NCBI RefSeq assembly: GCF_014529705.1
Contig: NZ_JAANIH010000079.1
Coordinates: 1-37,852, forward strand
Reading direction: 5' to 3'
DNA: 37,852 bases
Source: Bradyrhizobium campsiandrae
Lineage (GTDB): Bacteria; Pseudomonadota; Alphaproteobacteria; Rhizobiales; Xanthobacteraceae
Below, one piece after another: positions 21,970-30,488 of the stretch (positions within the stretch are counted from its first letter, which is position 1; every line of letters begins with the position of its first letter). Below the pieces are notes generated by a model that worked only from the letters and a program-made list of their open reading frames with translations, ran no database searches and was not told the DNA's origin. A program made the translations under genes and the position numbers.

Positions 21970-22464
21970 ATGGCCTACACCGCTGATGTCAATCGCTGGC
22001 GCGGCCCCTCGGACCAATACCAACAATACGAGCGGCCCCGCATGCTCGATACGCCCTGGCATCCTGGCTGGATTGCCGTGACCATTCTCGGCTTCATCAT
22101 CTGGTGGCCGATCGGACTTGCCCTTCTCTTTTTCACACTCGGGAGCAGAAGAATGTCGTGCTGGAGCAATTCGGATCGCTGGCAGAACAAGATGGAGCGC
22201 ATGCAGTACAAGATGGACCGCATGCGCGACCGCATGGAGCGCCGCGGCTTCGGCGGCTTTGGCTTCGGCCCGCCGTCCTCCGGCAACCGCGCCTTCGACG
22301 AATATCGCTCTGAGACGTTGCGTCGGCTCGAGGAAGAGCAGGTCGAGTTCAAGAACTTCCTCGACCGTCTGCGTCACGCCAAGGACAAGGAAGAGTTCGA
22401 CCAGTTCATGGCCCAGCACAAGACGCGTCCGACCCCGCCGCCGACCGACCAGCCGCAGGGCTGA
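21970..22464 (+). CDS. DUF2852 domain-containing membrane protein
   Basis: A 164-residue protein of the DUF2852 family found in alphaproteobacteria. The N-terminal part ends in one membrane segment (WIAVTILGFIIWWPIGLALLFFTLG, residues about 36-60, quoted in part), preceded by TPWHPGW. The rest is a highly charged cytoplasmic region with MERMQYKMDRMRDRMERRG, likely a coiled coil, a Gly/Phe-rich linker and a second helix ending LRHAKDKEEFDQFMAQHK. AGAAGGG precedes the ATG. It stands directly behind the TetR operator and a strong intrinsic terminator follows it, so it forms its own transcript. Function is not known. Confidence 0.88.
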   Translation: MAYTADVNRWRGPSDQYQQYERPRMLDTPWHPGWIAVTILGFIIWWPIGLALLFFTLGSRRMSCWSNSDRWQNKMERMQYKMDRMRDRMERRGFGGFGFGPPSSGNRAFDEYRSETLRRLEEEQVEFKNFLDRLRHAKDKEEFDQFMAQHKTRPTPPPTDQPQG

Positions 22465-22526
22465 TCTGAAGCTGACGCCTCCCAAAGCCTTCAGGCGCAT
22501 GCCCCCAAAGTCCTGATGGCCCCGAG

Positions 22527-22567
22527 CCGCCCGTCTGCGCATCCCGCAGGCGGGCGGTTTGGTTTTT
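22527..22567 (+). terminator. intrinsic terminator after the DUF2852 gene
   Basis: A 13-bp stem (22527-22539 with 22545-22557, one G-T wobble) with a 5-base loop is followed by TTTGGTTTTT. This is the clearest rho-independent terminator in the first half of the window. Confidence 0.85.
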
Positions 22568-22631
22568 GAAGAACGTCATGCGCGCGTTTCCGTCTGCCGA
22601 ACCGGCGCACGGTTCGGAGACACCAAAGCTC

Positions 22632-22799
22632 ATGGACCTCACCACCCGCCTGCTGCTCGGCGTGACCGCCCTCGCGGTGCTGGCCTATATGAGCTTCGTC
22701 TATGGCGGCTGCGCCGGCGATCCCGACTGCCATTTCCGCACCTGCGGCCGCCAGCTCTGCGGTGTCGTCCATGGCCATCAGGACCGCGCGCCGCGATAG
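22632..22799 (+). CDS. small cysteine-rich membrane-anchored hypothetical protein
   Basis: A 55-residue frame with an N-terminal hydrophobic segment (LLLGVTALAVLAYMSFVY) and a short cysteine-rich tail (GGCAGDPDCHFRTCGRQLCG) holding four cysteines. These could form two disulfides outside the membrane or bind a metal. GGAGA lies 11 bases before ATG 22632; the frame is open from 22566 but those first 22 codons overlap the terminator tail and are not convincing. I do not recognise the family. It stands between the terminator and the PEP-CTERM genes and may be monocistronic. Confidence 0.55.
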   Translation: MDLTTRLLLGVTALAVLAYMSFVYGGCAGDPDCHFRTCGRQLCGVVHGHQDRAPR

Positions 22800-22909
22800 A
22801 GCCGATCCGCGCCCGACAAGCCGCCGACAGCGCCTTCGGCGCGTTGCGGGGCGCCAGGCATCTGCAGCAGCTTCGGTCGACCAATAATTCTCTCCGGCAG
22901 AACGCACGT

Positions 22910-22927
22910 GTCACCCGGTTGGGTGAC
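22910..22927. promoter_or_regulatory. inverted repeat upstream of the PEP-CTERM genes
   Basis: GTCACCC-GGTT-GGGTGAC is a perfect 7-bp inverted repeat with a 4-base spacer, 77 bases before the first PEP-CTERM gene. It could be an operator. No other copy was seen in the window. Confidence 0.4.
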
Positions 22928-23003
22928 GAGATCAGTTTCGTCCGCTGATAGGGTCGCGTTCTCACCGGCTTGATGTACGTGCTGGCATTCAATCGGACGC
23001 CAA

Positions 23004-23531
23004 ATGACAAAATCGATTTGCGCGAGGCTAGTTCTGCTGCTGTCGGTGCTCTGGTTGCAGCCTCACAGTGTCTTTGCCTCCGTCTACAAGTTCACGGCCG
23101 ATTGTTCCGATTGTACGGGAGTCGTCGGATATCTGACCCTCCAGGGCTACACGCCCGGTATGGCGCTGACGTCCGGTGACTTTGTCAGCTTCGTCTATTC
23201 CTCAAGCGTTTTCACGCCAGCCATCACTTTCACGGAGGCCTCCTTGTCGGGCGAGATCTCCGCGCACGGGCCGGCAGACGTGACCGCTTATCTCTACTCC
23301 CCGACCGACTATTTCCATAACGGGCTTCACAATTACATTTTCAATACGCAGCTAACGGGCTTGTGGTCGCTCGGCGTGGACGGCAGCATCCTGGATCACG
23401 GTCCCACGCACAATTTTGCGCTCCAGACAGCGGTGCCGGAGCCGTCAACATGGGCCATGGCGATCCTCGGTTTTGTCGGCCTGGCCTTAGTCGCATCGCG
23501 CGGAAGGTTTCGCCGTGTATGCACGGCCTAA
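23004..23531 (+). CDS. PEP-CTERM sorting domain protein 1
   Basis: A 175-residue exported protein. It has an N-terminal signal peptide (LVLLLSVLWLQPHSVFA), a mature beta-rich domain with an early cysteine pair (DCSDC), and a C-terminal sorting tail of PEPSTWAM, a hydrophobic helix (ILGFVGLALVA) and a basic end (SRGRFRR). This is the PEP-CTERM signal cut and anchored by an exosortase, usually for surface or extracellular-matrix proteins. No exosortase or EPS gene lies in the window, so the sorting enzyme must be elsewhere. The second PEP-CTERM gene begins 31 bases later. The mature domain has no recognised function. Confidence 0.85.
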   Translation: MTKSICARLVLLLSVLWLQPHSVFASVYKFTADCSDCTGVVGYLTLQGYTPGMALTSGDFVSFVYSSSVFTPAITFTEASLSGEISAHGPADVTAYLYSPTDYFHNGLHNYIFNTQLTGLWSLGVDGSILDHGPTHNFALQTAVPEPSTWAMAILGFVGLALVASRGRFRRVCTA

Positions 23532-23562
23532 GCGTCATTCGACGTGCAATGGGAGAACGATC

Positions 23563-24237
23563 ATGCGGTTGGTCAGGATTGCCGGCTTGATGGCAGCGGC
23601 CATTTCGATGGCGACTTCCGCGAATGCAGACGTCATAGGGCTGTCGACGGTCATGTTCAGCGACACTCCTGCTGAGTCGTGTGCAAGCCTCGCCGCCCTG
23701 TGCAACTTCTTACATACCAGCAGTGGGGCAGGTCTGACCGCCACGGGGCAACTGTTTGATGTTCCAAACCTGTCGTCACCGCTCAATTTGGGAACGATAA
23801 CCATCGGCCAACGGGGAGGCCTGACGGCGGCGGATTTTCTCGATCTGAAAGTCACGTTCGCCCAGTCGGACGGCACGACTGTCGACGTCTATTTCACGGG
23901 TGACCCGGACGGACATTCCGGCACCGTCACATTCGGATCAAAGACTTTTCAATTCAACGGCGAGAGGTTGAGACTCGACATTGCCGCAATCACCAACCTT
24001 CCCGTCAGCACTCCCGGAGATCCCTGGGGTCTCAAGGGGAATCAGAAGTTTTCGGTGAGATTCGATGCGAATCCGCAGGCGGCGGAACCCGCGAGCGGAC
24101 CCATCATCGGAACACTCGTCGAATTGACGCCAGGTGTTCCTGAACCGTCCACGTGGACGATGATGGTCCTCGGCTTTTGCGCGCTGGGCATCCTGTTCTC
24201 CCGCCAAAGCAAGCGCGCCGTGCCTCGTCTCACCTGA
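23563..24237 (+). CDS. PEP-CTERM sorting domain protein 2
   Basis: A 224-residue exported protein with a signal peptide (RIAGLMAAAISMATSANA, cleavage after ANA) and a C-terminal PEPSTWTMMVLGFCALGILF sorting tail followed by basic residues. The mature part is beta-rich and polar (LSSPLNLGTITIGQRGG, DLKVTFAQSDGTTVDVYFTGD). The frame starts at 23515, but ATG 23563 with GGGAGA upstream gives the signal peptide. It shares only the sorting tail and secretion signal with the preceding protein, so the two look like a functional pair rather than a recent duplication. Role unknown. Confidence 0.85.
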   Translation: MRLVRIAGLMAAAISMATSANADVIGLSTVMFSDTPAESCASLAALCNFLHTSSGAGLTATGQLFDVPNLSSPLNLGTITIGQRGGLTAADFLDLKVTFAQSDGTTVDVYFTGDPDGHSGTVTFGSKTFQFNGERLRLDIAAITNLPVSTPGDPWGLKGNQKFSVRFDANPQAAEPASGPIIGTLVELTPGVPEPSTWTMMVLGFCALGILFSRQSKRAVPRLT

Positions 24238-24267
24238 GCGAGCCACAGATGAAGGCAGTCGCGCGCT

Positions 24268-25431
<1,164 letters not shown>

Positions 25432-25599
25432 GTGTTGGCGTGACCTTGGGTGAAGGAGATCGGGTGTTCTATAGGGGCGCCGGCATCTGGCATGCAAGCT
25501 CGTAGCCTCACGGGGATCTGCGGCATGATGCTCCGGGCGCCGCTGGCGCCTCCTGGCCCACGACCTATATAGGACAGCATCGAGATACCGGAGGCGACG

Positions 25600-26367
25600 A
25601 TGGCACGAGCTGCGATCATGGCGAGCGACAGCCTCTGGCAGAGCATTCGCGATGAAGCGCAGCGCGTCGTTTCTGCCGATCCCGTGTTTGGCAGAGCCGT
25701 TGCCGACGCCGTTCTTACGCATGATGATTTCGCGGCAGTGCTCGCTAATCTGATCGGGCGCCGGCTTGGCGGCAACGCCGACGAGCGCGAACGCTTCACT
25801 GTTTTTTCCCGCGAGGCCTTTCGCCGGCACCCCGATCTGATCGACGCCGCCGGCCGTGATCTGCAGGCCATCGCGCACGGCGACCCCGCCATCACCGGCC
25901 TGTTGCCGCCGCTGCTGCATTTCAAGGGCTATGTCGCGCTGCAAGCCTGGCGCGTCTCGCACTGGCTCTGGCGCCACGATCATCACGATGCGGCGCTGTT
26001 GTTTCAGAACGAGGCCTCGAACGTCCTCCAGGTCAGCATTCATCCTGCCGCGACAATCGGATCTGGCGTCTATCTCGACCACGCCACCGGCATCGTCATC
26101 GGCGCCGCCGTCGTCATCGGCGACGACGTCACCATCCTCCAGAACGTCAGCATTGGTCGCGGCAGCGAAATGCCGACGCGCTCGCCGCGCATCGGCCACG
26201 GTGTCTTCATCGGCGCCGGCGCGACCATTCTCGGCGATGTCAGCATCGGCGATTTCGCCAAGATCGGCGCCGGAACGGTCGTGACATCAGATGTCCCCGC
26301 CGGCTGCACCGCCGTCGGCAATCCGGCGCGACTGACGAATTGCCCCGAACCTGCCTCCGCGGCGTAA
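25600..26367 (+). CDS. cysE: serine O-acetyltransferase
   Basis: A 255-residue enzyme that makes O-acetylserine from serine and acetyl-CoA, the first step to cysteine. The N-terminal helical domain is followed by KGYVALQAWRVSHWLWR (about 107-123), then the left-handed beta-helix of hexapeptide repeats with VSIHPAATIGSGVYLDHATGIVIG (about 146-170), in which His150 and Asp/His of LDHATG are the expected catalytic region. IGAGATILGDVSIGDFAKIGAG and VGNPAR close the fold. GGAGG stands 5 bases before the ATG. The QNVSIGRGSEMPTRSPRIG loop departs somewhat from the usual VTLGGTG form, so kinetics or regulation may differ. It diverges from the desaturase gene. Confidence 0.88.
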   Translation: MARAAIMASDSLWQSIRDEAQRVVSADPVFGRAVADAVLTHDDFAAVLANLIGRRLGGNADERERFTVFSREAFRRHPDLIDAAGRDLQAIAHGDPAITGLLPPLLHFKGYVALQAWRVSHWLWRHDHHDAALLFQNEASNVLQVSIHPAATIGSGVYLDHATGIVIGAAVVIGDDVTILQNVSIGRGSEMPTRSPRIGHGVFIGAGATILGDVSIGDFAKIGAGTVVTSDVPAGCTAVGNPARLTNCPEPASAA

Positions 26368-26542
26368 GCCCCACGACCCCGCATTCTGCACCGATACGCC
26401 CATCCCCCTGCGCTGCCACCCTTTTCCGCAGCCAAATTCGGCCCTGGTAACCCCGCATTAACCAACGCCGGGCTCTGGTATTTCCGGACAATCGCGCCCG
26501 GAGCTGTCGTCGAGGCCCATAGTTTTGACATCTTGGCAGGGA

Positions 26543-26668
26543 ATGCAGGCGGCGGCTTTGGAAGCCCCTGCACCCCAGAAAGACAAGGCTTTGAGCGGGC
26601 TTGCCGGCCGCGCCGGTGCTAGCGCGGCTATTGGGGAACCGGCCGCCATTGGGCTCGCCGGGACATAG
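26543..26668 (+). CDS. possible 41-residue upstream frame before tolQ
   Basis: In the 330-base gap between cysE and tolQ, ATG 26543 (AGGGA directly before it) opens a 41-codon Ala/Gly-rich frame ending TAG 30 bases before tolQ. Composition (many Ala, Gly, Leu) could arise from GC-rich non-coding DNA. It could be a leader peptide or noise. I see nothing else supportable in this gap apart from a TTAACC motif at 26458. Confidence 0.25.
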   Translation: MQAAALEAPAPQKDKALSGLAGRAGASAAIGEPAAIGLAGT

Positions 26669-26697
26669 GTAACGATCGCCTTGAGAGGAACTTGCTG

Positions 26698-27414
<717 letters not shown>

Positions 27415-27457
27415 CGGGTGGCATGTATAGTGTGAAGGTGAGATTGGGCATCAAGCC

Positions 27458-27910
27458 ATGGGCATGAACGTAGCCAGTTCGTCCGGAGGCGGCGGCCGTC
27501 GCAGCCGGCGCAAGCCGGTCATGGCCGAGATCAACGTCACGCCGATGGTCGACGTGATGCTGGTGCTGCTCATCATCTTCATGGTGTCGGCGCCGCTGCT
27601 CACGGTCGGCGTGCCGCTCGACCTGCCGCAGACCCAGGCCAAGAGCCTCGAGCAGAACGACCAGAAGCCGATCCAGATGTCGGTCGATATCAAGGGCAAG
27701 GTGTTCATCAACGACCAGGAGATCGCAATCAACGAGCTGATCCCGAAGCTGAAGGCGATCACGGACGCGCGGGGCGGGCTCGAGGAACGCATCTATCTGC
27801 GCGCCGACAAGAAGGCGGATTACGGCACGGTGGCCAGGGTGATGGGCCTGCTGTCGGGCGCCGGCTTCAAGAAGCTGGCGCTCGTCACCGAAGCGGATCA
27901 GGGGTCTTAG
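27458..27910 (+). CDS. tolR: Tol-Pal system protein TolR
   Basis: A 150-residue TolR/ExbD protein. It has a basic N-terminus (GGGGRRSRRK), a single membrane helix (VDVMLVLLIIFMVSAPLL) with the conserved proton-pathway aspartate at Asp32 in INVTPMVDV, and a periplasmic domain ending KKLALVTEAD. It couples the proton gradient to TolA with TolQ. A second ATG two codons in (27464) is an equally possible start; neither has a strong ribosome site. It follows tolQ by 43 bases and precedes tolA by four bases. Confidence 0.95.
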   Translation: MGMNVASSSGGGGRRSRRKPVMAEINVTPMVDVMLVLLIIFMVSAPLLTVGVPLDLPQTQAKSLEQNDQKPIQMSVDIKGKVFINDQEIAINELIPKLKAITDARGGLEERIYLRADKKADYGTVARVMGLLSGAGFKKLALVTEADQGS

Positions 27911-27914
27911 GCCA

Positions 27915-28871
27915 GTGAAGGTGAAGGTCGACAAGACACTCGTTGCGTCGATTGTCCTCCACGTCCTCGTGCTGGGGTGGGGCCTGCTCACCTTTAGCAG
28001 CAAAGCCTACATCGCGCAGGAGTCGCTTCCGGTCGACATCATCTCCAGCGACCAGCTCGCGCAGATGATGTCGGGGCAGAAGACCGGCGACAAGAAAGAG
28101 CCGAAGCCCAAGGTCGAGAAGATCGCCGAGGCCAAGCCCGAGGAAGATTCCGTCGGCAAGGTCACCGAGAAGAAAGAGCTGATCAAGACCAATTCGACGC
28201 CCGACCCGCCGCCGAAGCCCGTCGAAAAGCCGGTCGAGAAGAAGCCCGATCCGCCGAAGCCGGTCGCAGAGACGAAGCCGAAGGAAGAGCCGAAGCCGCA
28301 GGAGAAGAAGCCTGATCCGGCCAAGGAAGATCCGATCGCGGAGCTTCAAAAGAAGCTGGACACCAAGAAGCCGCCGCCCAAGCCCGTGGAGCAAAAAGTC
28401 GCCGCTGTCCAGCCGCAGCAGCAGCCGAAGCCCAAGGAGCGCACCTTCGATCCCGCGCAGATTGCCCGCGACCTCGACAAGCGTGCTGCGACCCGGCACG
28501 AGCTGACAGGGGCGGCGCTGAATGCGTCGGCGTCACTGGGCTCGACGTCGGGGACAGCCGCCAACAACGTCGCGACCTGGCAGGGCGCTTTCGTTGCGGC
28601 CGTGAAGCACTGCTTCAATTTCCCTTACGATGCTCAGGACAAGGATCAGTTTGCGGCCGACATCGACATTCAGATGCGTCCCGATGGCACGCTCGCCTCG
28701 GTGCCTGTCATTGTCGCCGTACGAGGACCGTCTCGGACAATTGCAAATGCGATGGCGGAGAGTGCCAAGCGTGCTATCCAAGAGTGTGCGCCCTACGTAT
28801 TCTTGCCGAAATCCCAGTACGACACTTGGAAAACGATTGCGCTGACTTTCGATATGAAAGATCAGAGCTAG
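27915..28871 (+). CDS. tolA: Tol-Pal system protein TolA
   Basis: A 318-residue protein with GTG start. The N-terminal membrane helix (about residues 10-30) carries the S-x-x-x-H motif (Ser12, His16) used to contact TolQ-TolR. A long Pro/Lys/Glu-rich periplasmic arm (about 55-195) shows imperfect repeats of KPxEKK and PKPVE type. The C-terminal domain (about 215-318) resembles alphaproteobacterial TolA/TonB C-terminal folds (FVAAVKHCFNFPYDAQ and AIQECAPYVFLP). TolA spans the periplasm to Pal and TolB. It lies tight between tolR and tolB. Confidence 0.92.
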   Translation: MKVKVDKTLVASIVLHVLVLGWGLLTFSSKAYIAQESLPVDIISSDQLAQMMSGQKTGDKKEPKPKVEKIAEAKPEEDSVGKVTEKKELIKTNSTPDPPPKPVEKPVEKKPDPPKPVAETKPKEEPKPQEKKPDPAKEDPIAELQKKLDTKKPPPKPVEQKVAAVQPQQQPKPKERTFDPAQIARDLDKRAATRHELTGAALNASASLGSTSGTAANNVATWQGAFVAAVKHCFNFPYDAQDKDQFAADIDIQMRPDGTLASVPVIVAVRGPSRTIANAMAESAKRAIQECAPYVFLPKSQYDTWKTIALTFDMKDQS

Positions 28872-28901
28872 ATCCGACATGAGCTAACTCAGGTGAACAA
28901 G

Positions 28902-30245
28902 ATGCCATTTCTGACGCGACGTGGGTTCATCGCGGCCGCGGGTTCGACTCTGCTGGCCGGACGCGCCGCAACTGCGCAGGGCCGGCTTCAAGTCGGTCCT
29001 GGCGGATTCCAGCCCATCTCGATCGCGATCACCAACTTCGTGCCGGGCTCGCCCGCCGATGGTGAGGTCAGCAACGGCGTCACCCAGGTCATCACCAACA
29101 ATCTGAAGCGCTCGGGCCTGTTTGCCCCGATCGACCAGGCCGCGTTCATCGAACGCATCAGCAACATCGACGTCGCACCGCAATTCCAGAACTGGAAGAC
29201 CCTCAACGCGCAGGCCCTCGTCACCGGCCGCATGACGCGGCAGCAGGACGGTCGCCTCAAGGCCGAATTCCGCCTGTGGGACGTGGTTTCCGGCCAGCAG
29301 CTCGCGGGACAGCAATATTTCACCTCACCGGAATATTGGCGCCGGATCGCCCACATCATCTCCGACCAGATCTACGAGCAGATGACCGGCGAGAAGGGTT
29401 ATTTCGACAGCCGCGTCGTGTTCGTCGACGAGACCGGGCCGAAGGAGCGCCGCGTCAAGCGGCTTGCCATGATGGACCAGGACGGCGCCAATGTGCGCTA
29501 CCTCACCCGCGGCTCCGATCTCGTGCTGACGCCGCGCTTCTCGCCGAACTCGCAAGAGATCACCTACATGGAGTTCGGGCAGGGCGATCCGAAGGTCTAT
29601 CTCTTCAACATCGAGACCGGCCAGCGCGAGATCGTCGGCAACTTCCCCGGCATGACCTTCGCGCCGCGCTTCTCGCCGGACGGCCAGCGCGTCATCATGA
29701 GCCTGCAGCAGGGCGGCAATTCAAACCTGTTCGTGATGGATCTGCGTTCGCGCTCGACCACGCGCCTCACCGACACACCGGCGATCGATACGTCGCCGTC
29801 CTATTCGCCTGATGGCACCCGCATCTGCTTCGAATCCGATCGCGGTGGCCGGTCGCAGATCTATGTGATGGCAGCGGGTGGCGGACAGGCGCAGCGCATC
29901 TCCTTCTCCAAGGACGACAACAACGCAACTTATTCGACGCCGGTGTGGTCGCCGAAGGGCGACTACATCGCCTTCACCCGGCAGGGCGGCGGGCAGTTCT
30001 CGATCGGTGTCATGAAGCCGGATGGCTCCGGCGAGCGTCTGCTCACGTCAGGCTATCACAATGAAGGCCCGACCTTCTCGCCCAACGGCCGCGTGCTGAT
30101 GTTCTTCCGCGATCCCGGCGGCAACGCCGGGCCGTCGCTGTTCTCCGTCGACATCTCCGGCCGCTTTGAACAAAAGGTGCCGACGCCGGGCTTCGCCTCC
30201 GATCCGGCCTGGTCCCCGCTGTTGTCGGCCACCGCGGGCCAATAG
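28902..30245 (+). CDS. tolB: Tol-Pal system periplasmic beta-propeller protein TolB
   Basis: A 447-residue TolB. After a twin-arginine-like signal (TRRGFIAAAGSTLLAGRAATAQ, shown in part as TRRGFIAAAGSTLLAG) comes the N-terminal alpha/beta domain (about 25-160) and a six-bladed propeller with repeats of the LTPRFSPNSQEITYMEF, FAPRFSPDGQRVIMS, TSPSYSPDGTRICFES and STPVWSPKGDYIAF kind. ATG 28902 has AGGTGA five bases upstream. The GTG at 28893, three codons earlier, has no site of its own, so I prefer the ATG. It binds Pal and TolA. Here pal does not follow; a 6-kb stretch separates them. Confidence 0.95.
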   Translation: MPFLTRRGFIAAAGSTLLAGRAATAQGRLQVGPGGFQPISIAITNFVPGSPADGEVSNGVTQVITNNLKRSGLFAPIDQAAFIERISNIDVAPQFQNWKTLNAQALVTGRMTRQQDGRLKAEFRLWDVVSGQQLAGQQYFTSPEYWRRIAHIISDQIYEQMTGEKGYFDSRVVFVDETGPKERRVKRLAMMDQDGANVRYLTRGSDLVLTPRFSPNSQEITYMEFGQGDPKVYLFNIETGQREIVGNFPGMTFAPRFSPDGQRVIMSLQQGGNSNLFVMDLRSRSTTRLTDTPAIDTSPSYSPDGTRICFESDRGGRSQIYVMAAGGGQAQRISFSKDDNNATYSTPVWSPKGDYIAFTRQGGGQFSIGVMKPDGSGERLLTSGYHNEGPTFSPNGRVLMFFRDPGGNAGPSLFSVDISGRFEQKVPTPGFASDPAWSPLLSATAGQ

Positions 30246-30249
30246 GCCG

Positions 30250-30300
30250 ATCGCGCGCTTCAATGCGCGATGTTGTCGAAAAACAGCGCTGATTTTTTCG
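30250..30300. terminator. hairpins after tolB
   Basis: ATCGCGC (30250-30256) pairs with GCGCGAT (30265-30271), four bases after the tolB stop. At about 30279-30300, GAAAAA and TTTTTTC flank the palindrome CAGCGCTG and end in a T run. Together they may end the tolQRAB transcript. The remaining 190 bases to the GGDEF-EAL gene are AT-richer and include GGAAATAG/CTATTTTC (about 30373-30396), likely promoter DNA without a clear box pair. Confidence 0.45.
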
Positions 30301-30488
30301 GTTTCTGCGCGCGCGGCAAGCTTTCCTTCACCTTGCGCCCGGCAACGCTTGCCTAGTTGCTTGATATTTCAGCGGAAATAGTTTCGCTATTTTCGAAAAA
30401 CAACTCGACTTTAACGATGTTCCCTCAGAAAGGCTTCATCTGGAGTGGGTAAAAGTACGCGCCAGACAGGACGCGCGTACAAACGAAA

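Noticed and set aside
26525..26553. Perfect TTGACA in the tolQ leader
   Set aside because: The position 17 bases downstream reads GGCGGC, so there is no matching -10 box.
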